Shown here: positions 1 through 11,202 of the stretch, one piece after another
Numbering within the stretch: the first letter of the stretch is position 1
Layout: every line of letters begins with the position of its first letter
Assembly: GCF_963678635.1 (NCBI RefSeq)
Contig: NC_087069.1
Span: 34,927,090 to 34,991,089 of the forward strand
Direction of reading: 5' to 3'
DNA from: Symsagittifera roscoffensis
Lineage: Eukaryota > Xenacoelomorpha > Acoela > Convolutidae
DNA: 64,000 bases
Made by a program: the position numbers and the translations under genes
Notes under the pieces: model-generated
Seen by the model: the letters and a program-made list of their open reading frames with translations, nothing else
Told to the model about the DNA's origin: nothing
Database searches by the model: none

Positions 1-176
1 AAACTCTAACGCCCGATTGCAATAAATTTACTCTTGCAAGGTTGAAAACCACGAAATTTAAATCAAAACAATTTTAAAAACCAACTGCTGTCAAACAGCT
101 GAAACCAAATTAGCACAGACAAGACAAGGAACCATTTCTACCACGTTCGATCCGTCCCTTTTCAAATTTGTCTAAC

Positions 177-3100
177 CTTCTCGCTTTTGGGTCCATGCCA
201 GCCGTCGGTTCATCGAGGAAAATGATCTGGGGGTCGCCCACCAGTGCAATAGCAGTCGACAACTTTCTCTTGTTACCCCCACTTAGCGTACCTGCTTGTC
301 TCTCACTGTACTTTATTAGCCCCATTTTTTCAATTACACTATCGGTTACGAAGTTCAGAAACTTTCTTTCAATTCCTCTCAAACGAGCATAGAGCATTAA
401 GTGTTCTTTGACTGTCAAAAAATTATCCAAAGCGTCAAATTGGGGACAAAAGCCGAGCTTCTTTCTTGATTCATTTACATGTGTAACTACATCATAGCCG
501 CCTACTATCGCTTGACCCCCCGAAGGCAAAACATCTCCTGTCAACATTGTGAATGTTGTCGTTTTTCCCGCGCCATTAATTCCCAACAAACCGAAGCAAG
601 AGTTTTTCGGGACGTGAAATGTTAAATTTTTCACAGCAAGAAATTTTCCTTTGCCCGATTTGTATTCTTTGCGTAATTGACGAACAATAACTGGTTCTTT
701 ATTGAATTGACCGGCTAATACTTTTTGTTGTTCGGTTTTAACATCTGACTCAATCTGCTTAATTTCATAAACGTCTTCATCATCTAATTGACTGAACCTT
801 ACAGTACTTCCTCTCCGAGCTCGCAGTTTTTGTTCCAATTGTTTTCGTTTCTTTAACACTAACGCTCTTCTTACAACATAATGATGTTCAATTCCAATAA
901 TGCACGCAAAGAAAACGAAACCCTGAATTGCCAAACACATCAAATGCAAACCGGCAACTCCAAAGGCCAATGGATTTCTTTGGTTGTAATCTCCTATTTC
1001 GCTGACCGTTATCGCAATTTTATATTCTACTATCATGTTGAACAAACCCCTTCCCAAACAGTATTGTGGGAAAATAAGAAAAATTGCCTTCAAAGCTACA
1101 TTTGTGTCCGCCATATCGGGAAAGAGTTCCAGCATATAAGTTGTAACCGTTGTTATAATGCCTACAAAACCATTAAACAAAATAAGAATCACATATGCTG
1201 TGCTTGGAACCTTGAAAAGGTAACTTATTGGGTACATTAAAGGTGTGATCGACCAACCGTATAGTAGAAACAACAACAATAAACATGGAAACTGCATGCC
1301 AGCGATGTATGGTTCTTGATCAAACGCTATAAAAATAAGAATAACAATCAGGACCGAAATCAGGTAATTTAAGTAATCCCAGGTAAATGTACTAAACCAG
1401 TAAATATTAGGGTTAACCCCACTAACATACTGCAAATGTTTAGATTTACTAACTCGCTCTTCAATCAGGAACAGGACGAAACTAGCGGGAATAAATCCCA
1501 ACGCAAATATAACGAATAAAGCAACTATAACATCTTTTATCAAACCTTCGACAAATTTCTCCAAAACTTGCTCTGAGGTTACTTTCCAAGGATGAGAGTA
1601 CGCTACTATTCCATAGTCTTTTCTCGCTTTCTCATCAGGAATTACACTTCGTAAAATCAAGTTGTTCAAACCGTTCATCACTGCAGGTATACCGTGAATT
1701 GCATTATTGTTCCACCAAATCATAATATTTTTCTCGGCTAATGTATCGTTGAAGATCAAGTTCAAGTCTTTGACCACGTTATACAAGCTGAAACCAAATT
1801 CATTGGGCGTACTAGTCTTATTATTTTTCAGAAACTTCTCTACAGCTTTTGATGCTCGGTACATTTTCGCCGAATCAACCTCAAAATCTCGTCTTTCGCC
1901 TTGAAATTCGTACCCATAAAGTCTTTTCATTTTGTAGTCCAGTCTTGTTTTCAGGGTGTAGTCAGTTACATTTCTGCTGGTCATATTTTGTAGCTTCTCA
2001 GTTGTGTCCAGAATTTTTCGAGGAGGTACGGCACCTCCCGCCATTGCCATACAGTCTGGGTACCCAGATTCGCAGTGGCACTGCGGACTTGGCCACCAAG
2101 AATACGGGTCGTAGAGTTGCAGGAATTTAGGCATTTTTGGCTTTGAAAAATCAGGCTGCGGGCTTTTTATGCACTTACGACCGTCAATTTCAGACGTACC
2201 CAGACATCTGGTACCATGATGCGGTGGTTTCTCCAACTCTTTTACCAGTTCTCCCATAACTGGATCGCCGTTACTGGTATCAGTAACAATCATGTAAAGA
2301 CCATCTCCATACATATAGACTTGCAGTTCTAAAGATGGTTGGTCACTGCTGCTAGGCATCAGCATGGCGAACAACATCGCTAACATTATAAAAATTGCCG
2401 GCAAAATGATTTGTGAGAAAAAAGCTCGCTGATCTTTTCTAGTATGGTGCCATCTCTTCACCAATAGAGCAGCGAACTGCTGGTTTCTCAACTTAGTTCC
2501 AGTTAACTTAGGCGTATTTCGTTCCGCGAAAGTTACCGCTTGAGGTCTGGTTGCTTTACGAAACGCGACATTGCCTCCCGCTCCCACGCTTACTCCCGAC
2601 TCGTCATCAGGTATAGCTTGTGATTTCCTTTTTGGGTCTAGATTTTCCTCAATTGAGGATCTAGGCTGTGTAGTGATTGGAGCCTCAGTTTTTTGCTCAT
2701 CTGTTCTTTCCTTCACAACTACCGTATCCTGTTCGGGTTCCGCTTCAATTTTCTTGAAACACAATTTTTTACCACAAGCACAGCAACCACAAAAACAACC
2801 ACACAAACAATGATAGAACCATTTCTTTTCATAGAAAACTTCGCCATCTGCAGGTTGAGTATCCGCTACCTTAATGAAAATATCCTCAAGCGTAGTGTCT
2901 GATAATCCATAGTCAGTAATTCCCAACTGCTTTTTATTTGCTTCCAATGCATCGAGTAACTGAAGAAATTTTCCTGATGAGAGACCTTCATAAGGTAGCG
3001 TAAAAGTTATTTCAACTCCGACGGTCTTAGTTAAAGTCGCTTGAGGAAAAATACGCTGGACAAATTCTGTCAGCTTTTCAGCTGCTTTTTCGTGATTCCT

Positions 3101-3303
3101 CCGTATTCGTTCAAGTTTTTTGAAACTATCCTCAGATTTTATCCCTGACTCATATGGATTTTCTTCTTGTTTCTGTGACCTATTAGATGTGACAAAATAT
3201 TGATAGCCATTACTGTTCTTGTCTCTGTCATCGTATCGATCGTCTCTCGCCAGAACAAGTTGGTATCCATCGCCAAATTTACGTCTCAAGAACAGGGATG
3301 AAC
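177..3303 (-). CDS. ABCA transporter exon: NBD1-TMD2 linker, ECD2, TMD2, NBD2
   Basis: A 3127-bp exon of an ABCA1/ABCA4-like full ABC transporter, a family that moves lipids across membranes. In order it encodes the end of NBD1 and a charged linker (to about 2560), a first TM helix of TMD2 (about 2340-2430), a large extracellular loop with a Cys-rich patch (QCHCESGYPDC), a cluster of TM helices (about 880-1560), then NBD2 with Walker [11 protein letters not shown], signature LSGGNKRK and Walker B IIFLDEPTAGMDP. The acceptor (TTTTCAG at 3304) is in phase 1 and matches the donor at 41752 exactly, giving a continuous S-G-S-S-L-F-L. The donor is AG/GTTAGA at 177, phase 2, so the Q-loop-to-C-terminus tail continues outside the window. 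No stops or frameshifts are seen. The exon is far longer than the other eleven (123-728 bp). Confidence 0.93.
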
Positions 3304-3336
3304 CTGAAAACAAATGTGGAAAGAAACTCAAATCTA

Positions 3337-3505
3337 ACAAGGATAGCCGGTTGCTGTGCAAGTAGCACAGACTACTATTCCGACTACATTCTTAAAAAAA
3401 AACTAAAAAAGTTTTTTTTAAAACATGTGGGGTTTTCTGTGCGTGATGTGATTGACGGATCTGAATGAAAGCATAGAACTTAGACATATTTGACAGTCGG
3501 AGGCG
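3337..3505. repeat. Dispersed repeat, copy 1 (just upstream of a 3' splice site)
   Basis: Shares a stretch containing TGTGCAAGTAGCACAG and a further block around GAACTTAG-CATATT-ACAGTC with 48445-48606. Both copies sit in introns immediately 5' (in gene sense) of an ABCA exon. Confidence 0.75.
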
Positions 3506-3869
3506 GAGCAAAAAGCAGTATGGCCTAAGAGCAGAAAACTTAATTGATTAAAACAATTATTGATTAAAACAATTATCAGGATCATCAATATTTCCAAGAA
3601 AATGAATAAATTATTCATGAATTGAATGATTTCATCGAGTTTTTTTAGTGATTTTCCAAAAGTGATACTTGGTATGTTTAAGTGTAAACGAACGTATTAC
3701 GGCTTTTATACTAGCAGCCGAACGAATCTTACTGAGCTTTCGAATATATACAAACAGAATCGGATCCCCAGACAGTGTGATTACGACTAAAATCATGGCT
3801 AAACTCCTTCTTTGTTGTCAATATCAGTGACAGTTACATATCGGATTCATTAGAGATTGATGTGTGTGT
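3506..3869. other. Intronic filler
   Basis: AT-rich. Contains a short direct repeat (ATTGATTAAAACAATTAT twice at about 3540-3580). No gene or known element seen. Confidence 0.5.
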
Positions 3870-4512
3870 GTTTAGGAGCCCTCTTGATAATCAGGGGACT
3901 TGAAATGTCCAGTGCTTGTTGCGAATAAGATGATGTTGTTGGGGTTCGTCTGCAAAAGCGTCAAGGTTGGGGTTCTCTGGCCTGGTCCCAATTTGTGCAC
4001 TTCAGTAGGTAGTGTTCCGTTGTTTCTGGTTCTTCCCCATCGCAGTGCTCGCATATAGGATCTTGTGATAGCCGGAATCTATACTTGGTGTCATTGAGTG
4101 AAAGACCTCCACGAGCCACGCTTTCCTTCTTCAACTGCCCGACTCAAGTTCCTTTTCGCTGTCTCAGGCTGTCCAGGCCCTTCTTCTTGAGTTCTTTTCC
4201 ACTCATCGAAGCTCTCCTTCATTCTTTCTTTTGCCATATTGCACTCTTCGTTCCACCACGGTGTTTGTCGTTTTCTGTTAGAGGTCATAGGAATTTTTGC
4301 TTTCGCCGCTTTCATGAGAATGTCGACGAAGTCTTTGTACCACTTTTCGAGAGAACCTTCTTCTTTTCATGTTTCTTCCACAAGGTCGTCCACCTTTTCG
4401 GCAAAACTTTCCCAGTCCGCCCGCTTGCTTTATTCTTGACCGGCTCTGCAGTCGCAAACTTCACCAGCAATGGGAGGTGGTCCGACCCGAGACTATCTCC
4501 GTTCGATGTGGG
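3870..4512 (-). pseudogene. Internally deleted APE-type non-LTR retrotransposon fragment
   Basis: On the minus strand, 4512 to about 4440 encodes the end of an exonuclease/endonuclease/phosphatase domain (SDHLPLL); 4315-4091 encodes the usual EN-RT linker with TPWWNEEC. This runs into a C-terminal Cys/His module (ICEHCDGEEPETTEHYLL...C) at about 4060-3960, with the whole RT missing between. A jockey/R1/CR1-like source is likely. The piece abuts the start of the plus-strand element at about 4513. Confidence 0.75.
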
Positions 4513-4599
4513 AAGCCTTCACAAGGCGAGTGGTGTGGAAGACAGCAATGCCTTCAAATTTCCTACACGACCCCAGAGTGCAAATGTTTCGAAGAGATG

Positions 4600-5139
4600 C
4601 GGGGTTTTTGCCAAAGCGTCCGGGGGGTCCCGCTGACCCGAGACGCCTCCTATTGGTAGCGGGAGATATGGAGACAAACTCTGGGGCCACCAAGATGGTC
4701 ATGTGGACTCTGCAAGAAACCGGTGACCTGGAGAGGCTATTCAATGCAATGTGTGGACTGCAGGCAATGGTTCCACAGAGAATGCCTCGACATGAGCGTC
4801 AAAGAAATAACGCACACAACAACTTCAGGTGGCACTGTGGCTGTGAACAGGAGCAAAGGCCTGCCCCAAGGAGGAGGGAGCGTGCCCCAACCCGGCGAGA
4901 ACAAAGGCTTTTCGAGGTGTACTCCCTTCGAGTGGGGAAAAGCGCTGCAAACAAAACGTACACCAGGGGAGTGTGGGAAGGAACGACTTACCCAGCCAAG
5001 GCAAAGAAGTCGGACACCCCCCCTCCTATCAAACACCACGGGGACCAGCCGACTCCAGTGGGAAAACAAAGGCGATCAATGGTTCTCGGACGAGCACCAT
5101 TCTCATGTCTGGCGGGTTTTTGGCAGCTGGACCGGGTAA
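4600..5139 (+). pseudogene. First 2A-like / PHD module (broken)
   Basis: Positions 4662-4688 encode GDMETNSGA, a 2A-like motif with the two critical prolines replaced. About 10 codons later, in another frame, a PHD-type finger begins (CGLC...CVDCRQWFHREC, about 4700-4795) and the open frame runs to 5139 as a basic Pro/Ser-rich linker. 2A sites at the start of non-LTR ORFs are an established feature of some invertebrate and trypanosome elements. This module mirrors the one at 5174. Confidence 0.65.
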
Positions 5140-6373
5140 ACCTGCATACTGGGTCCAGCTTTTGGTGAGGACAGGAGACGTGGAACGAAACCCAGGTCCT
5201 GAAACATACGTATGTCCGATCTGTGGGAAGGAAATCAAGGATAGGCGGCAGATAAGCGTATGGTGTCATTTAGGGGGGTATGTCCACATGAAATGCACAA
5301 GCTTGCGGAGTATCAAGGGATACTCAGATGAGTTTGTATGCGACCGGTGCTCCTGGTGTAAAGGAGAGGGAGGAAAGCGAGAGATAAGGGAAAGAAGACG
5401 AACAGAAAAACGGAAACGTAGGGAGAAGGTGCAAAAGACCAGAGCAGAAAAGAGGGAAAGGGAAGCAAAGACGAAGGGGAAAGGTAAAGCAACAAGGGTA
5501 TGGACGTGGAACATACAGGGGGCGAGAGTCTCGTTCCCTAGACGGAATCGTTTTGCAGAAATCCTAAGATGTATAAGCAAGAGTAACGCGGAAGTGGTAT
5601 TACTGTCCGAACTGAGGGAAAAGGAGGAAGGAATGAAATGGATTAAAGCAAAAGACATGTTTGGGGTCCTTATACACGGCAAAAGAAGCGGGATAATACT
5701 CCGAGACGAATGGGCGCTGGATTGGAGAGACCAAGGATGCAAGAGGACATGCGGGGACAGGAGTTCGGCAGTAGAGGTCAACCAAATCAAGTTTGTAGCG
5801 ACATACCAGCCCCTTTGGAATAGCGATAGACGGGATTTCGATGCGTATAGAGAAGAGCTAAACGAAATGATTAGATGTGGCGCAAAAAAGCTAGTACTAG
5901 GAGGCGACTTCAACTCCAGTGTAGGGGACACCTCCCAGAGGGAAGAAGATGACGCGGTAGGACCATTCGGACTGGGTAGGACCAACGCGGCGGGGAGGGA
6001 TCTAATAGAATGGTGTCACGAACAGGGGTTAACCTGGACTAGCTCCTTCTTTAGGCACAACAGGAGGGGAACCTGGAAGTGCCCAGGAAGAAGAACATGG
6101 CACGAAATTGACGGATTCATGGTGAAGAAAAAAGACCGGAGCAGGGTAGTGAAGAGTATAAACACGGTAATAGCGGGTACATCTCTATCGGACCACAGGC
6201 CGAAATGCATGGAGGTCTGGAGAAGGAAGGGGGCGAAGGCAAATAGGAAAAGTGAGACTCAAAGGAAAATAAACTGGGAAGCTCTTCGAGATGGATCAAT
6301 CCGGCGAGCATTCGCATCGACAGTAGACGGAGAAGAGAGCAACAGGGTACGGGTGAGGAAAGTGAACGCCTAA
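4973..6373 (+). CDS. 2A + PHD + APE endonuclease segment
   Basis: Open frame with the 2A-like site GDVERNPGP at 5174-5200, which would separate the upstream leader from the following protein co-translationally. Next comes a PHD-like finger (CPICGKE...WCHLGGYVHMKC...CDRC; one of the expected cysteines is absent), a long Lys/Arg/Glu linker, and an exonuclease/endonuclease/phosphatase domain: TWNIQGA, LLSELRE, LGGDFNS and a terminal SDHRPK. This enzyme nicks the target DNA to prime reverse transcription. The frame ends by a frameshift near 6370 and the protein resumes in the frame of the next entry. Confidence 0.85.
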   Translation: MGRNDLPSQGKEVGHPPSYQTPRGPADSSGKTKAINGSRTSTILMSGGFLAAGPGKPAYWVQLLVRTGDVERNPGPETYVCPICGKEIKDRRQISVWCHLGGYVHMKCTSLRSIKGYSDEFVCDRCSWCKGEGGKREIRERRRTEKRKRREKVQKTRAEKREREAKTKGKGKATRVWTWNIQGARVSFPRRNRFAEILRCISKSNAEVVLLSELREKEEGMKWIKAKDMFGVLIHGKRSGIILRDEWALDWRDQGCKRTCGDRSSAVEVNQIKFVATYQPLWNSDRRDFDAYREELNEMIRCGAKKLVLGGDFNSSVGDTSQREEDDAVGPFGLGRTNAAGRDLIEWCHEQGLTWTSSFFRHNRRGTWKCPGRRTWHEIDGFMVKKKDRSRVVKSINTVIAGTSLSDHRPKCMEVWRRKGAKANRKSETQRKINWEALRDGSIRRAFASTVDGEESNRVRVRKVNA

Positions 6374-6402
6374 TCAACCTGATTAATGAAGCGGGTACAG
6401 AA

Positions 6403-7290
6403 GTGTGCGGATTTAAAGAAAAGAAAGCACTGAGTCCATGGCTGGATACGCATTTAGAAGAAATACAGGGGTTCAAACGGAGGATCGGGGCACTTACGAA
6501 GAGTTTTGAACGAACACGAACGGAAAACTTTAAAATACAAAGGCAGGAGGTCAGGAAAGAGTACAAGAAGGCTAAAAGAAGATGGGAAGAAGAGTGGTGG
6601 CTTAAACTGGTAGACGAAACAAAGGACGCCGAAGTGAAAGGGGATATAAGACGCATGTACAAGACACTAAGGTACTTAGGGGAGAAAGACCTCCAGAACA
6701 TAGAAGAAGAATTTTTTTCGCCAGAAGAGTTCAGACGACACTTCATGAAAGTCTCGGAAGACAGATACGAGCGGGACGTCATAGAGATAATGAGAACGGC
6801 ATCGTCAACAGAAATTAAGGACTCTCCAGAGGCAAAGGCAGCAGCGGAAGAGATGGAAGAAGCAATAACCTTCGTGGAATTCGAACGAGAACTGGCGAAC
6901 ATGAAAGACGGAGCGGCAGGAGTAGACAATGTAAGTGTTAGCGCAGTGAAAGCCTTAAGTATAGACACCCGGAAAGAACTATACCAATGCATGATGGAAC
7001 AATTAGCCACACCGGTTGAGAACTGGGCCGACAAAGCTAAGGAAGGATGGGTCATACCCCTACATAAGAAAGGAGCTAGAAATGAACTAGACAACTACAG
7101 GGGTGTGTGCCTACTCCCGGTGTTGAGCAGGATAATGGCAAGGATACTAGCGAGTAGGATTAGAAAATGGGCGGAGAAGATTGAGGCATGTGGTGAGAAT
7201 CAAAATGGTTTCAGAGAAGGACGATCGACGTGTGACGCAACGCAAATCATACTGAGAATAGATGAGGAAACAAGGAGGGTATTTGGGAAG
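6403..7290 (+). pseudogene. RT N-terminal part of the APE-type element
   Basis: Continuation in another frame: linker (PWLDTHLEEIQGFKRRIG), then RT finger motifs GAAGVDNVS, WVIPLHKKGARNELDNYRGVCLLP, and NQNGFREGRST. The frame is lost around 7290 just before RT motif A, which is in the frame of the next entry. Confidence 0.82.
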
Positions 7291-8953
7291 GCGGAGACGA
7301 CCGGGAGCTGTACTGTTAGATATAACAAAAGCATACCCCCGAGTCAACAGGCCCTTATTGTGGATGGTTTTGGAAAACTTAGGAATGACAGAGGGTGTGA
7401 TAGAGGTCTTGAAAAACCTGCATGAAGGAACGAAATACAAAGTTAAGGGTCGAGGGGAACTAAGCGAGGAATGGTTACCGGTACGAGGTCTACGGGAGGG
7501 TTGCGCTACATCTCCGATACTTTTCAATGTGTATCACGCACAGGCGATGCGGTTAGCTGCCAAAAAACGAAGAGAAAAAGCGGAGATAGGCGAAGAGTGC
7601 GGTTTAGAATGGTCGTGGGGACCAGGTAATAGTCTCCCTCCAATAGAAGTAAAGAGGGCCTTAAGGAGCAGCACCCAGGAAGTCTTTCGATTAGAAGAGT
7701 CCCTTTTCGCAGACGACTCAACTCTCCTGGGCTGGACGGAAGAATTAGCGGTCGGCAAAGAAACGGTCAAGGCGGAAATGATGAAGTTCGAGGAAAAATG
7801 TCACAACGGAAAAGAGGAATACATAGCTTTTGGAAGCGAGACAGCGAATTGTACGAGGATGTTAGGGACGCTAATAGGGAGGAAGCAGGACAGGGCAGCG
7901 AGGATTAAAAGGGGATACTGGGCGTGGTCAAAAGTAAGAAGGTGGTTGTGGAAAGCAAAGGTCAGTAAACGAACGAAGGCAATTATTGTACAGGCAGTGG
8001 TCGAATCAACAATGCTATTTGACTGCAGTGCAAGAGCATGGACAGTGACTGATATGGCGAAGATGCAGAGCATGGCGGATAAATGCTACCGGTGGATATG
8101 GAATGAGGGGAGAGGTTTAACACTCTTGCGAATGGAAAGAGAGGAGGTCAATAGTTTCGAGATACGCAGGGTTCTGGGGATAACATCTATCAGAACCAAA
8201 ATAGAGACGCGGGCGTTGGAAAGGATGGGCCACGTCCTTCGGATGAGCAACAACAGGACAACTAAAAAAGTTATACTAGGGCACTGGACAAACGAGAGAA
8301 CACAACAGGGTAGGTTAAATGGAGGCGGGGTTAATTACTGGAGGCGACTCATAAGGGAAGCGGGAGAGGACTGGACGAATATAGAAAATTTAACACAGAA
8401 CCGGAAAAAATGGAAGGCGACAGCGAAAAGGAGAAAAGAAGCGCTAGAGAAATGGGAGAGTGAAATGTGCAGATACAGGGGAGGGGAGAAACCTAGAAGG
8501 AGCCAGGCGAGTTATCAGGGAGAAAACTTAACATGCAGGTGGGAGGGATGCGGACGAATTTGTAAAACGAAAGGAGGTCTAGTGCAGCATGAACGACGAG
8601 TTCATAGGATACAGGAGAGGGTGTTTAAATGCGACAGATGCAACAGAACTTTCGCGGAGAAGCACAACTTAACAAACCACAGAAAGAGCTGTAAGGGGGA
8701 CCAGATGGGTAGGTGTGGGGACCGCGCGGTGACGGTAACAAGGGGTAATATGGCGAGTCATAGGAGGAGTTGCGGAGGAGGGAGTGGAACGGTAGGGAAC
8801 ACGGCGGCAAGGGAGACGGGAGGTAACAGGTACACGGGGACCAGGGGGAGGAAAGAGTGTGGATCCTGCGGAGCCTGGATCACTGCTAATAACCTAGCCA
8901 GACATGAGAGGAAGTGCCAGAAAGAACCACCCAAGGCCCCCCGAGGGGCGTAA
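7262..8953 (+). CDS. RT palm/thumb and C-terminal zinc fingers
   Basis: Contains RT motif A (LLDITKAYPRV), motif B (LREGCATSPILFN) and the catalytic FADDSTLLG. A thumb/connector follows with GHVLRMSNNR, then a basic region. From about 8530 come two classical fingers (C-x4-C...H-x4-H and C-x2-C...H-x4-C) and two C2HC-like modules (…HRRSC; CGSCGAW…HERKC). No RNase H is evident. C-terminal zinc fingers in APE-type elements are thought to help bind nucleic acid. Clade assignment is uncertain (RTE-like thumb, ingi-like 2A plus C2H2 layout). Confidence 0.85.
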   Translation: MRKQGGYLGRRRRPGAVLLDITKAYPRVNRPLLWMVLENLGMTEGVIEVLKNLHEGTKYKVKGRGELSEEWLPVRGLREGCATSPILFNVYHAQAMRLAAKKRREKAEIGEECGLEWSWGPGNSLPPIEVKRALRSSTQEVFRLEESLFADDSTLLGWTEELAVGKETVKAEMMKFEEKCHNGKEEYIAFGSETANCTRMLGTLIGRKQDRAARIKRGYWAWSKVRRWLWKAKVSKRTKAIIVQAVVESTMLFDCSARAWTVTDMAKMQSMADKCYRWIWNEGRGLTLLRMEREEVNSFEIRRVLGITSIRTKIETRALERMGHVLRMSNNRTTKKVILGHWTNERTQQGRLNGGGVNYWRRLIREAGEDWTNIENLTQNRKKWKATAKRRKEALEKWESEMCRYRGGEKPRRSQASYQGENLTCRWEGCGRICKTKGGLVQHERRVHRIQERVFKCDRCNRTFAEKHNLTNHRKSCKGDQMGRCGDRAVTVTRGNMASHRRSCGGGSGTVGNTAARETGGNRYTGTRGRKECGSCGAWITANNLARHERKCQKEPPKAPRGA

Positions 8954-9110
8954 ATGGGAAACAGAACAGAACAGCGAGAACAAAGAAAACCAGAGGAAGA
9001 ACAGACACAGAACAACCACCGAAGAAACACGGGACTAGTCATCTGTCAAGTCAACGTGGAAGGCTGGAGAGGTCGAGCAACTGGACTGCGAAATATTAGA
9101 GATTGATTGA

Positions 9111-10674
9111 ACCTATCCTCGCCCTCAGCTACTCAAACTTTGAATTGAACTATTGATTTGGTAAATTGAAGATTACAGGGCATTACAGTAGCTCGATTGG
9201 CTAGAAAAGTTGTTATTCAGCCAAAATCACTGGACCTCCAATTCCACAATTTCCGGGTTTACCGTTGATATCCAACCAATTTCTGGGTTCCGAACGGTTT
9301 TGTGTCCGTGCCGTAAGGCTGTTCCACGTCCGTGACTCACTTATGAAAATCGATTTCTCTCTCTCTCAATCGACCGTATCAGAATTTGAGGCTCTAGCGG
9401 TTCAGAAATTTAACAGTCGTTCAGTTCCGTCACATTTAAGGTCAAGACTGACATGCTATATAGCCATTGGCTCAAGGGCCACAGACACTATCTATCAAGC
9501 TTTTCTACCTCAATCAGTCGAAGCCAATTCATTGTTCAATTAGACATGGAACTCAGATCACTACGGTTACTGGGCAAAGGTCGCGCGAAAGACCGCCTCA
9601 AGGTCACTGCGAACCTAAGCCGTGATTGGTATTGATTACAGATTTGAAATTTCGTTATTCTTATTTCTTATTAGACAGTCAATGTTCGATCAATTTCAGA
9701 TGGATCAGCCTGAAAGTCGCGTTATTTTAACACAAAATCAAACGAAACAACCTCTGATGAATAAATTCAGGAACTCTCATGACTTGATATAAAACTGTGG
9801 AAGTAATTTCAGTTTGGAACTCAATCAAAATTAATTGTAAGGAACAAATTCAAGTAGTTTAATACAGATTTGGCTAAAACTGGGAAAGCTCTTCAGTCCA
9901 AACGTTCCGTTGATCACGGGAAACCATTACTCTTTGGAGCTTTAAAGAACCACTGATTTGGTTCTTTCACGGGAACGAAACAACTATATTCTTTAAAATT
10001 TTAACATAGATAAACCCAGAATTTCACGTACAGTCAGAAGTGGTGGGATTTGCCCTCCTGTCGTTTGCTAAGCGGTATAGGACTAAAACCAACTTTTATA
10101 GGACCAAACCAAAAATTTATTTAACCAAGGAAAAAGAACGAACAAGTGGTCTCTCTTGTATCTGTACTGTAGGATTAGATGAGTCTTTAGGCAAGTTAAT
10201 GCTAACTTTCAACCAACCCGGAAAGGCAGCAGAGTAATTGAAGAAAGCAAATTCAACAGCAGTGCAAAAGAGGTGCAGTAAGGTTCAAAATGACAACACT
10301 TTCGGACCAACTTTACAGTCAAACTTTTGATACCCCCAGAAAATATGCATTTTAGATATGTCAAGTTTATTTTTCAGTAGAAAAGGCTAGAAAGTGAGAT
10401 GCCGTCTAAAATAATTCCCGTTATTGTTTAAGACGATAATTGTCGTGATCTGAATTTTTACACTTTTGAGACCAGAAACATAGCATTTTTTCAAAATATT
10501 GCGATAAAAATTAAGGATCTAGCCTTGTTGAGTAAAAAATCGTCAAGTTTTATAACTCGTTTAATGGCAGCCATCAAAGTCTTGGAATAATCGGAATTAA
10601 AAAATTATTAACTTAGGAGATTCGCCGATGTTGAAAGGTCATAATTGAACAGTTTTAGTAGTATTTGTGTCAGG
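9111..10674. other. Unassigned intronic sequence
   Basis: No convincing gene; short open frames at 9265-9543 and 10040-10237 lack recognisable motifs. Nothing repeated was spotted. Confidence 0.4.
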
Positions 10675-10990
10675 TGACCTGGGGGTGAGTGCTCGAGGTC
10701 CGCCATGTATTACGATAGAGAATAGGCTCTCACGAGCGCTGGCCTTTTATTAAATTAGGAAATAAATTTTAAATGTATCAATTAAATCAGAAGTTTTGCC
10801 TTGTTCAAGGATGCTAAGATTGTAGGTGTCATATAACGTTTTTTTTATCGCCCAATTTTTCTATTAGAAAAATTGGGCGAAAAAAAACACCTGTTTATAC
10901 TCTAATTTTCTATTAGAGTATAAACAGGTATCTATCACAATAGGATAAAGATTAAGTGTAGTAGAAGTAACCATGTATTAAGATGGGTTA
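10675..10990. repeat. ATGTATTAAGAT-family repeat, copy 1
   Basis: Contains GGTGACCTGGGGGTGAG, ATGTATTACGATAGAGAATAGG and ATGTATTAAGATGGGTTAC, all with counterparts at 22313-22700. Encloses two perfect hairpins (listed separately). Probably a non-autonomous element; ends not defined. Confidence 0.55.
10849..10929. repeat. Two adjacent perfect hairpins
   Basis: 10849-10879 is a 15-bp perfect inverted repeat (CGCCCAATTTTTCTA arm) with a 1-nt centre, extended by flanking T/A runs. 10889-10929 has 18-bp perfect arms (ACCTGTTTATACTCTAAT) around a 5-nt loop. Both share TTCTATTAG at the centre. Confidence 0.9.
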
Positions 10991-11202
10991 CTTCTTTCTA
11001 AGTGCCACATGAGTTTAAGTGCTCGTGGCCTGCAAAGAAGAGATTGACCGCAATTTTGCTGCCACCTCCACTCCTTAGATTGCTTCTGAAAAGAAAACTC
11101 ACTTGGAAAGGGCTCGGACGCTTCCTCTTTTATAGTTTTCATAAATTGGCATGCTGAAGTCTTGATATCACAACATGGCATCGACACGGACAATTAAACC
11201 CC

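Larger units (their letters stand above)
4513..9110 (+). mobile_element. APE-type non-LTR retrotransposon with 2A/PHD modules
   Basis: Plus-strand element with, in order, a degenerate 2A-like site and PHD finger, a good 2A-like site and second PHD finger, an APE-type endonuclease, RT, and four C-terminal zinc-finger modules. Coding sequence is spread over three frames by at least four frameshifts, so it is dead but not old. The 5' limit is set by the adjoining minus-strand fragment; the 3' end is placed soon after the ORF because recognisable element sequence ends there. No clear poly(A) tail or target duplication was found. Confidence 0.85.

Noticed and set aside
110..176. Extension of the ABCA reading frame beyond 177
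   Set aside because: The frame runs on into the intron; AG/GTTAGA at 177 is a good donor and the residues after it do not fit NBD2.
881..1240. Plus-strand ORFs across the 177-3303 exon and across gag/pol/env
   Set aside because: They are opposite-strand shadows of strongly coding minus-strand sequence without motifs of their own.
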